Notes under the pieces: model-generated
Told to the model about the DNA's origin: nothing
The model's database searches: none
What the model saw: the letters and a program-made list of their open reading frames with translations, nothing else
In this document: positions 41,153 through 52,853 of the stretch, in pieces
Numbering within the stretch: the first letter of the stretch is position 1
How the letters are laid out: each line of letters opens with the position of its first letter
Position numbers and translations under genes: made by a program
Assembly: GCA_023105745.1 (NCBI GenBank)
Contig: JALGQZ010000012.1
Span: forward strand, 42,773,852 to 42,837,851
DNA length: 64,000 bases
Source: Austropuccinia psidii
Lineage: Eukaryota; Basidiomycota; Pucciniomycetes; Pucciniales; Sphaerophragmiaceae
Reading direction: 5' to 3'

Positions 41153-41566
41153 ACTAGACCCACCAAAAAACTGTCTGAAAGATGGCTGGGTCCTTTTCCA
41201 ATCTTGAAGAAAGTCAGCACTCATGGCTACCACCTCAAGTTCCTATCTCAATGGAAGTACATCCACCCAGTCTTCCATATTTCACTCTTAGAACCAGTCA
41301 AGACATCAAAAATCCCAAATATTAATCAAGAGCCTCCTCCCCCAAACATCATTGAAGAAGAATAGGAATGAGAAGTATCTCAAATACTGGACTCAAAGCT
41401 CAAGAGAGGAAAATTGTGGTATCTGGTGGAATGGAAAGGTTTCATTCAAGATACAAAAATATCCACTTGGGATCCAACTGAAAATCTCAATAATTTCCCT
41501 GAATGTATTAAGGATTTTCATTCTTTATATCCTGACAAGCCAGGACCCAATCCTTCATTAGCTTGA
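41153..41566 (+). pseudogene. Integrase GPY/F module and chromodomain (B1)
   Basis: Read in the integrase frame: LSERWLGPFPILKKVSTHGYHLK (GPY/F), WKYIHPVFHISLLEPVKTSK, an acidic linker with TAG and TGA stops near 41363-41371, then a chromodomain from 41372: VSQILDSKLKRGKLWYLVEWKGF, STWDPTENLNNFPECIKDFH, ending TGA 41564-41566. The aromatic cage positions Y, W and W are visible in WYLVEWKGF and TWDPTEN. The ORF printed at 41352-41561 in another frame is a shadow. Chromodomains in chromoviruses direct integration to heterochromatin. Confidence 0.85.
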
Positions 41567-42348
41567 TTTTTATGGTTCTTGTTGGGGAGAGGAATTACCA
41601 AAAGTAAGTCCCACTCCTGGTATGCACATTTAGAGGTATTCTGCCCTTTTTATTGCAAGAATCATCTTGGCCACTTGTGAGAACTCTGCAATTTTTTGGA
41701 CACAGATCTTGGCCTGGCTTTCAACATCAATTCCAAAATTATAGCCATTTTCACTTGTGCAAATGGACCATTCATTTTTTCATTTCACTTCCAAGTCTTT
41801 CCAATTACATGTCAATCTTTCAGAAAATGTATTTTCTTTTTATGGCACTGGAGGGAGTGGTAATTACCAAAAGTAAGTTCCTCTGCCGCTGTGCACTTCT
41901 CTGAGGAGTCTACAATCTGTCAAAACATCACCTTGGCCACTCTGTGAGCATCAGGCATCAAATCTTCCTTTCCAGGTCCTTAGCCAATTCCAAAATCAAT
42001 TACCAACCTCTGTGATCAAGATTGGAACCTCCTCAAGATTCATTTCTCTTTATTTTTTCATTGCTTAATTTCATTTTCATTCTTTAATTTTCTTCTTATT
42101 TTCATTTTCAATTTTCTTTACTTACGCCAAATCAATTCATTAACCAACGTCATTCATTTCAAAATCACATCAATTCTGAAGCCAATGTCAAAAGATGATC
42201 AAGAATGTCCCGCTTCACATGCAAACTTTTGAATATCAGTATCAAATTATTTTTCTCTTAATCACTCATCTTGAATCCCTGTCTCAAATACTTTCCAGTT
42301 GCCTCAACAGGCTTCACCTTGTGTTGGTGCTCAGGGGCTCACCATTCC
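41567..42348 (+). other. 3' untranslated region of B1
   Basis: Long non-coding tail after pol, matched by 24949-25751 in B2. Text around 'tacccaaaagtaagt'-like words recurs (near 41600 and 41866), suggesting an internal duplication. No supported ORF. Confidence 0.55.
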
Positions 42349-42362
42349 AAGGTGGGGGGTAC
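42349..42362 (+). other. Polypurine tract of B1
   Basis: AAGGTGGGGGGTAC directly before the LTR start TGTCACG. B2 has AAGGTGGGGTTAC at the same place. Confidence 0.75.
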
Positions 42363-43900
42363 TGTCACGACCATGGAAATTACCCTCCTGGACTCCATAT
42401 GGCATATCAGTTCTATATCAATCTTATGGAAATTTGGCCATATCCATAATTACTGGCCAAATTGGCCCTCTCATCTTTTCTGGCCTTTTATGGTCATTCC
42501 ACTCATGAGGCCAACCTGGCCCCTTCACTATCATCAGGCCTTTCCAGGCCATTCTCTGCTTTTGAGAACTTTCAGGTATTTTCCAGTCAACAAGGAAAAA
42601 ACATCCCAAAACCCTGTATTTGGCTTTTTAAGCTTTAAATACACTTTTGCGCATTTTGCGCACTTCCGCGCATTTTTGCTGTATTCACCGGTATATGCCA
42701 TTTTCCCATGTATTATGGGAAATATGTCCAAAAGGCTTTATCAGGATTTTTGGGGCTTAATTGCCATCTTTGTGCATTTTGCACATTTGTGTGCATTTTG
42801 TGCATTTTTGCACACTTTGCGCAAATACAGTTTTAGCGCTGTATAAGCTGTATTTGGCCAGAAAACTAAAATTGTCCAATACACCCAGAAACACCTTGTC
42901 ACCTATGAAGTAACCCAAAACCCAATTTTCACTCTCATCCTCCTGACTTCACCCACAAAGACCTTTGGCCACTTTCACCCTTGAGCAACTCAAACTGTCA
43001 TAAATGGTGTTATACACCATTATGCACCTTTTTCACCAGAAATTCAATGGTTTCACTATAAGAGGGGTAATGCAACATTCCATAAGTGACCAAAGTGTCA
43101 TGTCATCCAGAGGGCCCATGAAGGCTCAAGTGCAGGTACAATTTCTCAAAGACCAACGAGGCCATCAGGAATTAATTGGTTATTCTCACTTCAATGATTC
43201 CCTCCAAGGGAATACAGTCAACTCATTCCCAAGGTGTATTCTAGAGGCAATTCCAAACAAGTTGTCAAGTGTCAATGCTCCATCAATCCAACTTTGCAAC
43301 CACATTCATTTCAATACAGTCTGGATTCATCAAGACATGTATTTCAATCATAAATCATGGGAAAATCATTCAACACAGTTCATTTCCCAATCTGGCAAGG
43401 TATACACTTCATCAAGCTGTCAATGCAGCTTCAAGGATTCAATACAGACCAGCTGTCAGCCTCAAGGAGTCAAGCTCTCAACGTTTCACATATACCAGCC
43501 TCCTTAGACCCTGGGGGGGTTTTTCCCCAGTTAAGTAATATATTTTGATTTTATTTTATATTTATTTATCTTACCATTTTTGTTAAGTGAATACTGATAT
43601 TATTGCTTAAGTCATCTGGCACCTTTTCTCTTTCCTTTCTTCACCTGTCAATGGATATTTGGTGGTCATATCCTTACTAATTCCATTGTTCATTTTTGCA
43701 GGTTGAAACAGTGATTAAGGACTTACTTTTTTGGCTCTCTGGCCATTTTGCTTTGCATTTCTCTTATTGCATCTCATCTTTGTACTTGCATTCTTCTTAG
43801 AGAAATTCAATTCTTTATTCTTTTGGAGGCTTCCAAGTGAGCTCCCTGATTGCTGAGTGCCAGGCCACTCTTGTTTTTCTTCCCAAGAGCCCCTATGACA
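42363..43900 (+). repeat. 3' LTR of B1 (family B)
   Basis: 1538 bp, TGTCACGACC to CCCCTATGACA; pairs with 32659-34178 but with scattered changes and indels. ORFs such as 42271-42846 cross its border and are not genes. Confidence 0.9.
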
Positions 43901-46370
43901 TTGTAGTGAGTAGGTAAATTCTGTGCAAAAGGAAGAGTATAATGGCACTGAAAGTGTGTTTCAAAAGAGGAAAATGAGAAAAAAATCTGAAATTTTTAAT
44001 TTATCCTAATTCATTCAGGCTGCCTTCTCCCAAGCAGAATCAAGTCTATTTTAAATCTGCTAACAAAATTCTCAATGTATGGCTACTTTTGCCTCAATCT
44101 CACAACCAAAATATTTCAACACTCCAGCCAGAAAATCATGAAGACATTTGTAAGGTAGTCAAGAATTGCATTTTGAAAAAAAAATCAATTCTCTTCAGAT
44201 CATATGGTATAATGATCAAGCCAATTTCTGAGAAGAAAGTAAAACATTCCTCCAGAAAACCTCATTTCTCCATTGTGTAGCTTAAAAACTATTTGAACCC
44301 TACTTTTTGAATGTGCCAAATATTAACCTGTCTTCTTTCCTAATGAATTGTATTTTATTTCAAAATCCACTATTAAGCTTATTCAGAAGCTACATTTAAA
44401 AATAGAAAATTAAAGCAAAACTATATTCATCAATTATGAAAGGGGTCATGTTGCATGATAGTTTTCTTACTTCAAAACATAAAGTTACTGATTCAATTCT
44501 TAGAGGAAATTATTAATTGAGCCATTCAATTTTGGAACTGCACTCAAAAATACATGTTGAGCTATACTTGAATTGTCATCCTGTGACCCTTAGAGGCCTT
44601 TTCATATACCCAAAAGACCACAAATAACAAAATAAGATACAAATATAAATAAAGTGAAATTATTTAGATTATCAAAATAAAAATTAAAATATAAAGACAA
44701 ATTTATATAAACAAATAAAAATTTAATTATATTTTATAATAAAAATTACATTAAATTTTAAAATTATGAAAATGCATTTTTACTTGAAAAAATTACGTAA
44801 AAATGAATTTTTAATAAAATTAATGAAATTAAAATATTTTTGGTAAAACATTACATAAAATATACTATATCTTTTTATCCAACAAAAAAACATAAGAAAA
44901 TTATCCCATCTTTAGATTCCTCATAAAAAATAAGGTGGGGTCACCTCTGGGTAAGATTTCTGTAACTCAACTCTAAATAAGCTTAAACTAAGTTCTTAGT
45001 ATTTTCTGTACAAAAGTTGAAAATCCTAAAAGCCTTAATTCAATTCAAAGCACATGTGGTGTTAACAATCAAATTGTGTGTTAAAATTGAGGTGTTTTGT
45101 GTAGTTTGGAAGTTATGAGGAATTGAAGTATTTTCAATTGAAATGCCAAAATGTATGCATATATTACATAAGTGAACTGTAATTTACATATGAGGAATCA
45201 ATTATTACCGTTGTGTACTGTAAATCCTCCATTGAATTGTGTGTATAAATTACAAGTGTATTACATGATGAGGAATTAAAGAACAAATAAATTGGAAAGA
45301 TTAATTCTGGGATGGAAAAGGAACTCTAGCTCTAAGGGGGAGCCAGACCCCAAGATCCTTTATGACTGGCATGGGCTTTCAAAATAAACGCAAAAGTTCA
45401 TTAATTTTGACCTGGAATTGAGTCACAGGATTTGTGACTCAATTGATGATGAGGTTTCAATACCAACCAAATCAGTTTTAACTGTTTCCAAGAGGGTAAA
45501 ACTACCCTTAAGCTAAAAAAATCTTAGTAAAAGCAGTTTTAAATTATTTCTACATCTCTTAAACACATTCTGAAGTGTTTTTAAGGCTCTAGACAAGGTA
45601 TTGGTATAGTAATGGCTGATTTAAGGGTCTAAAGTGGCTAAAACCAGCCCTTTTTTGGTCTAAACCAGGGCTCAATGATGCCTTAATTGGCTTTTCTGTC
45701 ATCATAGTGTTTTACACGACTGACAAGAGTAAATTTTGCTTTTGGAGTAAGAAAATTGATAGCTATGAAAGAATGTCTTCTTTTCCCCGCTTTTCTCTTC
45801 ATGTTAGAATCTTTTCCTTTTATAATTAGTTTAAACACTGTCAAACTAATCAATAAAAGATTCCAACCACCCTTTTGATATTATTTTAAATCTTTCAATC
45901 ACATGAAGAAATCATTATAATCATTGTTTGTAACCCTTATGATCATTTTTACCCCTTGAACCACCCCATAAGTGAATTAAAGCATCTTTCATCACTGTTA
46001 ACTTTGTCACTTTGTTTCCAAATTCACTCGGCTCACTTTTGGGTGTGTTTTTTCTTTAAATATTTTTTTTTTCAATTCATTTCTTGAAGTTGTTTTCTCA
46101 ATTAATTCAAATTGGAATTGCTATTGAAGAAATTTCTTTTGTAGCCTTAAATATCTCTTGTAGAGTATTTTTGGATAGATTTTTATTGTTTGTAAAACAA
46201 TGAATTGTTATAATATTATCTTTTTATACTTATAAAGTTAAAAAAATTAAATTGGCATTTTCTCTCTTAAAAATACTATTTCATACTATCTTTAATCATT
46301 TTTTACCTTATACAAATTTGGGGGACAGGAAAAGTACTTGATTTTCAATCAAAGTTTCATATCCACACCC
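43901..46370. other. AT-rich flank with possible family B gag trace
   Basis: From 43918 'aaattctgtgcaaaaggaagagtataatggcactgaaag' resembles family B gag near 35355, so B1 may have landed in another family B copy. The rest (44300-46370) is AT-rich with no gene; TGTTAAAATTGAGG at about 45079 could be an LTR start but no end was found. Confidence 0.4.
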
Positions 46371-49291
46371 TACAAATCCTGTGACTCAAAACCAGGAGCA
46401 AAATACAACCAAAAATGGGACTGATCCAAAATAGCTCCTAGATTTTATTAAGAGAAAGAGGCCAGCCATATCTTTCAAAATTCAAAGCCCCTATAACCAT
46501 AAGGCAAATAATAACAAAGTTATTCATTATCAAAGCAGAAACTGAGCAAGAAGCTTAATTTGCACCTCTCATCTAAAATCCAAAGATAGATAAAGGACCC
46601 CACCAAATGGGTTTTCAAACCAAAGCGCTCAGTCAAGGCTACTCAATGGTACTACCCAAATTGGGCTAGCATCAAGACTATAGAAGGTACAGCCAAATGA
46701 AGTGTCAGGTTGACTCTATGATACAGCTTCAAAATGATAATAGAAACTATAACTCTGAGTGTGACACGAAAATGATGATGATACTAAAGTGAGAATATGA
46801 GTAAAAGGGCTATACTAAAATAATTTAGTGATGGTGAGTGCTGCTGATAGCCCTGGGTGCAGTTTTTGTCTGTTGGTTTACAATAACAAACCCTACAATA
46901 ATTAAACTTATAATTATACCTGTTAGATTCTAAGAGTACCACTTCCTTTAAGAAGTTATACCACGTAAGAATATCAAGAACAGGATGCTGAATTTGCTTC
47001 CTTGTGAGGCAAAGCCTCCTTTTATCTTGTTCTGCGGTAGTGGGAGGTGGTTTACCTTTGCACACGACCACAGAGTGAAAACTTTCACTACTGTGGGCTG
47101 GTTTGTGGTTCTATACACTCAATACAGGCTAGTATTGGGTTGAAATGTGGTTTTAGAACCACAAGTAGTCATTTTTACCCTATACAGGGTGAATGATTTC
47201 ACCAATGGAGTTTACAGGTGTGTTCTGGTGCTTCTGACACGTCAGAAACTGTACAGAGCCTGTATGGACCTCTGTATTTGACTTAACTATGAGGTATTAA
47301 GGTATAAATAAGCTTCAGCGTCTGTTTGACACCTCATAATCATACTTATGGGATAGTATCCCACTGTAAGGCTGTATTGGCCAGACTGTGGGATTTGGAC
47401 CTTAAAACAGCCATAACTTTGTCGGTTTTTGAGATATCAACCTCAAAATTTGTTCAGTGTGTAGCCCTGAATGTGTTCTACACAATGGTACCTCATTTGA
47501 TATGGTTATAATTCAAAATGGCAAAGTTATTCCATGTACAAGTTTTTTTGTGAATATGTATGTTTTGGCCAAAAGCTGTATTGGGCTTGTTTGCCCCATA
47601 ACTTTTGTTCTAGCTGAGATATGGGGAAATGGATGACACCATCAGATAGCCCTGATTGTGCTCTTTCCAAAAGGACCCCACTTTAGGTATCTCACACTAA
47701 AACTGTAGAAGTTAGATGAGAGGTGAATGTTTTGTTCACTCTTATTTGGCCTGAATTTGACCATAACTTCAGTAATACTGGTGCTAGCTCAGTTTGGCTG
47801 GTACAATTGGATAGCCCTGGCCTAGAGCTTCATTTTTCATATCCATTTGATGAGGTTAAGCCTCTTACTCTGTATTTCAGGTGAGAGGTGAAAATTAAGG
47901 TTTATGCTCAGAAATAACTTTGAGCATGAATAACTTTGTTATTCTTTGTCCTATGGTGATGGGAGTTATATTTTCAGAAAGGAATGAGTTTCCCCTTTCT
48001 TTTGATACCTTTTGAGCTAATTTGGCTCAGATTCATGTTTTGGTGGTATCTTGACTATACCATTGATTTATGGTATATTGGCTGTCATGCTTGTGCTGTG
48101 GTTTTGAGTCACAGGCTGAAATGAAGACCAAATATGGGTGAATAAAACACTCCCCTCTGATCTAACTTCTTCAGTTTGAGTGTGAGATTCCCAAAGTGGG
48201 TTAATTTTGGAAATAACACAATCAGGGCTATCTGATGGTTCTATCCCATTCCTCATTATAAATCCAGAACAAAATGGATGGAGCAAGAAAACTCCATACA
48301 GGATTCAAGAAAAATCCATATCTGAATAATGGAAACAAAAATAGGCATAATTTTGCCATATTTCATGGTACCATTTTGTAGACCCCATCTAGGGCTACAC
48401 AATAAACAAATTTTCATCCCCTTATCTGGAAAACTGACAAAGTTATGGTATCTTTAAAGGAAAAATCACACAGTTTGTTCAATACACCTTTACTGTAAAA
48501 TACCCTCCCATATACTTGAATATGACATTTCAATTCTACCAAGGAGCCTTTTTATCCTTTTATAACACATATTTTGGCCTGTATGAGATCTCCATATAGG
48601 ATATGAACAGCATTATATTCTTCATACATGTCAGAAGAGGGCTGTGTGGTCCCAAAGTGAAATTATCCACCCTGTATTCGTGAAACCTACCCATATGTTG
48701 TTTCAAAACCTCATCTGAGCCAAATAAAGGATTTAAAGGCTTTGTATTAATTATTATTCAATGCAATTGTTGATGATTCATTAAAATACAAATTTCAAAG
48801 TTTGGCCAAATACTATTTACACCAATTGAAACAATGGAAGATGTATTTCATTCAGTATATCTACCTTCTCTTTACAAATTTTGGGGCAAACATTTGGCAA
48901 CAAATCTGATTTTTTTTGCAAGACAACATTTTTTTGGTTCAACAAAACAATTTAAATCACCCTATAATGACCTCATGATCATTTTAATCCTTTTTTTTCT
49001 CAAAAAGAGAATCCCAATCCTTCTCTTGAGTTCCTACATAGTAAAACTGAAAAAAACAGTTATACTCTTGGAAAACAATCAGGTATACTTTAAGTATGAA
49101 GCATTCAATTGATTATTTTATTGCTACTCAGTGCACTAAGTCCTTTCAGAAGCGTGTACTACCACTATAATCTCCTATTAAACCCCAACAAATCTTCTAA
49201 AAATCATCTTTTTTCTTTTATAACCATTTCACATTCATATTCAAAGCTTCAAATAAATCTATAATACCTTTATGATAGACTCAGCCTGACA
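46371..49291 (+). repeat. Old family A LTR, split by a solo LTR
   Basis: 46371-46702 follows the LTR start (CCTGTGACTCAAAACCAGGAGC, CACCTCTCATCTAAA). After the nested insertion, 48122-49291 continues it (GTGAATAAAACACTCCCCTCTGATCTAAC) to TCAGCCTGACA. It is strongly diverged from the other copies and ends in text resembling family B gag. Exact left end is uncertain. Confidence 0.78.
46703..48121 (-). mobile_element. Solo LTR of family A nested in an older LTR
   Basis: 1419 bp reading TGTCAGG at the left and GGCTGAAA at the right; the terminal CTGACA has mutated to CTGAAA. Flanked by TGAAG (46698-46702, 48122-48126). The hairpin is present as TGTGGTT-ttag-AACCACA at 47146-47163. No internal sequence. 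Two old ORFs in it (46784-47071 and 47326-47511) are not genes. Confidence 0.9.
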
Positions 49292-52200
49292 TTAATCATA
49301 TATCTATTAATGATTCCTTTCAAAACTCAGTGAATATAGCCAAGGAATTTGCTACCAGGTATTATGAAAGGATAAAGAGATATCTAAAAACAAATAGCAA
49401 TGAATCCTTGAATTGAAATATTATCCTAATTAAGTTTCTAAAACATCTAATTATTGGAAGACACAAAACTTCAAGTACAAAAGGGAGTAAATATTTCATT
49501 CTTAATTACAGGGTTAATTTATTTGTAAGCTTCAAGCTAGTAATAACAAGCAAGTACTGTCACTTTGACATGGTAAAATTTGTTAAAAATATTGTTGAAG
49601 GGTTCTACTATTATAAAAAAGTTTCTCTTAATCTATTAAAGCCATGGATTCAGAAAAAAAATATTTATTGTCTAAAGTCTTTGGATGGTTGATATGAGAC
49701 CCTCTGGGTGGATTTAAGATTTAAAAAAATATCATCTTGAATATAAACCCAGTACTGGTTGGTAAAATTTTGGTACAGACCAGTATTGGCCAAAAACCTT
49801 CCAATCCATATATCTCAGTCAATAATTGGGAGATCAAGAATACAAAAGCGCAGAATTGAAGGGCTTAATGAGATCTTCAATTTGGCTTGATGCATTTTTG
49901 CCCTTCTGAAAGACAGCATAATCTGAAAGGGTTTTGGGGTTTTGAAGTATTTTTGTAAATAAGCATGTGGCTTCAAAACCTTCCCATCCCTCAATCTGTG
50001 TCAATTAATGGTATATCAGAATTTTAATCATATAGAGTTTTATGGATTTATGAGCCTCTCAATTGAGTATACTTTACATTCAATATTTATGACTATATGG
50101 CAGAGATACAGGGGTTTCTTTTTACTCCTTTGATATATGAACACATCTCAAAAAGTATCACAAAAAAATATTAAAGAAAAGGTATTCAGAATAAGAATTG
50201 AAATTCACATCTCAAAAACAATGGAGCTAAGTAAAAATGCCAGCAAAAGGCCTAAATTCTTTATTATTTCAGAATCCAATGATAAATATGTGAGATAAAT
50301 TACACCATTGGACTCCCTATAAATAAATATATATATATATATATATTACTGTATTATGAAATATCTCTAAACCCAATACTCACAGAGATACCTGGATATA
50401 TGCACTTTTAGGATAAGTGGTTATTGTCATGTTTTTTAGCCCTTATCATTTGAAATACTGATGATAAAGACTTGATCTGAAATCATATTTACCAGAAAGA
50501 GATTTTCAGGAAAAAGATATAACATTTAATTGGCATGTTATAAATTAGGTTAAGAATAATAAGGAGAAATAGGTCCAAATAGAAATTTCAGTTGACTACT
50601 TAAAATTAAAAAATTTCCACACTTAAACAAAACTATATATTAAGATTCTACCATATTTTATGTGAATATGAGTTAATTTATCTCATTATATTCAAGTTAT
50701 AACCCTATGAAATCATTTTTTAAAGTCTAAAAGAGCACATTTCAACAGAAAAGCTGGACGCCATAAAATAATCAGAATAGGATTTTGGATGATATAATAA
50801 AATCCTCTTGACACATTTGAAATTACATTCCAACCTATTATAAAGCCATCTCCGAATTTCAGTTTTTTGAAAACAACAAAGTTAAGACTTAAAGCTGACC
50901 ATTTTTGATCTTTAGCTGTAATATTATTTCAGTTTTAACTGTTGAAGGAGAGATAGAACTGGTGGATGTTAGTTTTTTATGATTTAAAATACATTAATAC
51001 ACGAAATTAAGTCCCAGAAGCTACTTATTATTTCACAGAATTAGAGCTACAGTGATAAATCTGAAAATGGCAAAATAATGATATAAAAAGGTTCAATAAT
51101 GACGTAATCATCACAAAACCTTCTACTATTTATCAATTTGAGTGGATAAAATCTGTACGCCTCTACTAGAAGGTACCTGGTCACTATAAAGAAGGATATT
51201 TAATGTAGAAAGATCCCTTCTTCCTCTGTTTCCCCCTTATGCACATGAGATTCAATAAAACATTAAAGAAAAGGTAATACCCTTTATTCTTCATATATAA
51301 AACTCTTCTATTATAAAAGACCAAATCCATAACTTTTATTATTCACTAGTTATTAGATGATCACATTAATATGTTATTTTTATTTATTGAGTTGTCTTAA
51401 GTTCTTTAAATCAACATAAAAACAGTAAAAATTGTATTTCTCTCTATGGTTATTGTAGCTCTAGTTTAAATAAGTTTTGAATATGTGATTATTCCTAAAC
51501 CTAATCAGAAGTATTATATTAAGTGTTAAAATTCTCTTTTATCATTAGTTTTTTCTCTATTATTATTTTTGAATAGTTCTTTTATCAATATAAATAGTAT
51601 TTATATTCATATATAACCTTAATATTGGTAATATTATTGTTATGAATTGTTCTTTATCATTAAATAACAGTTTCCCATCAATTTTTTGCTTATTGGTAAC
51701 CATAATAAATTGCCATAAGTATGATTAGTTTTCTAATATTGATAAATTTACTTTATTCTCTTATCCTTAAAATATATTTTATATTATTTTATTCTTTTGA
51801 AGAAATGGAAATATTTTAGGCCATTTTTGATAATGATATCATATTACTATGATTATTTGGAATCTTTTCAATAATTTCTATTGGGAAATTCAGACTACAA
51901 TAGGTAAAATATTAGTAAATTTTACTTATTTTTTCATAGTAAAACCTTACAGGGGCCCTCTAATTTGTTAATACATTCTTAATTGAAGAATAAAAATAAT
52001 TGCATTCAGGGTTAGACCTCCCAATTAAACTATATCAACAAAAATACTATAGAATATCTTGTAAAGGCTTATGTGGAATTATGGCCCTTGAGATTGAATA
52101 AAATATCCATTTTTGAGTATGAAGAACTCAATAATGGCTCAGGGTTCATCCCTTGCTGGATTTAACAAGAGTTATCAACTCATTACCCACTTTGGTTCAA

Positions 52201-52379
52201 ATATGTCAAAGCCATGCAGACAAAAAGTACTTTTTACTTTTGGTAAAATAGTACTTTTCTTGTTGCATAATAGAATTCCCAATATCCTTACTTCTATTTG
52301 TTGTGAATATTTGTGGGTGATTTAATTACTTAGAGCTAATTTATCTCTTCTGAAAAATATATTCAATTATGGGTCTATT
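49292..52379. other. AT-rich region with traces only
   Basis: 49292-49400 has 'gaatttgctaccaggtattatgaaagg', similar to the family B gag stretch LELDTRYHER (about 36080). A palindrome CCAGTACTGG is at 49749-49758 with a partner near 49780. An (AT)n run of about 20 bp ends near 50346. Nothing else is recognised and no ORF is credible. Confidence 0.4.
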
Positions 52380-52853
52380 ATCAAAATGTAGGCTTTAGAT
52401 GAGAGGTGAAAATATGAAATTGTTTGTTTTACTATCTTCAGTCTTACAAGTATGGTAGCTTCTGCTCCAGTGATTCTTAAAGCTTCAAAATAGTACCATT
52501 GAATAGCCCTCCTTAACTTCCTTCATAAGATATTCCATATGATGGGGATTTGCTGCCAACTAAGAGTTCTATTTCAAACGTTAGAATAAAGCTGAATTCT
52601 CAGTAAGAGCGTACTGCTTTGATATATTTTCTAGTTCTTATCTTTTTCTGACAAGAATAATAGATTGTGGAGGATTAACCTTCCCTCTTCCACAATATAC
52701 TTTTTCAGACCTTCCTCTGATCTCTGAAACCTTTTTATTCTCTTATTTGACTCAATAAAGGCAGGAGTTGAGTATTACATTCTATTGGATGTATAAAGTT
52801 TTTCATGTCAATTTGGAGTTCATGCATGTGCTCCAGGTTTGAGTTACAGGCTG
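52380..52853 (-). repeat. Relic of a family A LTR
   Basis: Words in minus orientation match the LTR: TTTAGATGAGAGGTGAAAAT (52387), ATAGTACCATTGAATAGCCCT (52490) and the end GTGCTCCAGGTTTGAGTTACAGGCTGA at 52828-52854. Heavily mutated; the other end is not identifiable. Confidence 0.65.

Larger units (their letters stand above)
32659..43900 (+). mobile_element. Family B gypsy chromovirus B1, nearly full length
   Basis: An 11.2-kb element with two LTRs (32659-34178, 42363-43900; TGTCAC...TGACA), gag, protease, RT, RNase H, integrase and chromodomain in order, and a polypurine tract. The flanks are TTTTA (32654-32658) and TTGTA (43901-43905), a 5-bp target duplication with one mismatch. It contains a later insertion, the solo family A LTR at 37532-38969. 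Stops in gag, altered catalytic residues in RT and RNase H, and a pol frameshift mean it is inactive. Confidence 0.9.

Noticed and set aside
41352..41561. ORF overlapping the chromodomain in another frame
   Set aside because: The chromodomain frame from 41372 gives WYLVEWKGF and TWDPTEN; this ORF is its shadow.
42271..42846. 191-codon ORF crossing into the B1 3' LTR
   Set aside because: It spans the polypurine tract and the LTR border, is not conserved as an ORF in the 5' LTR, and has no motif.
45079..46370. Possible copia-type LTR beginning TGTTAAAATTGAGG
   Set aside because: No matching end, target duplication or coding domain could be found.
50325..50346. (AT)n microsatellite
   Set aside because: Ordinary short repeat in an AT-rich genome; noted in the feature list only.
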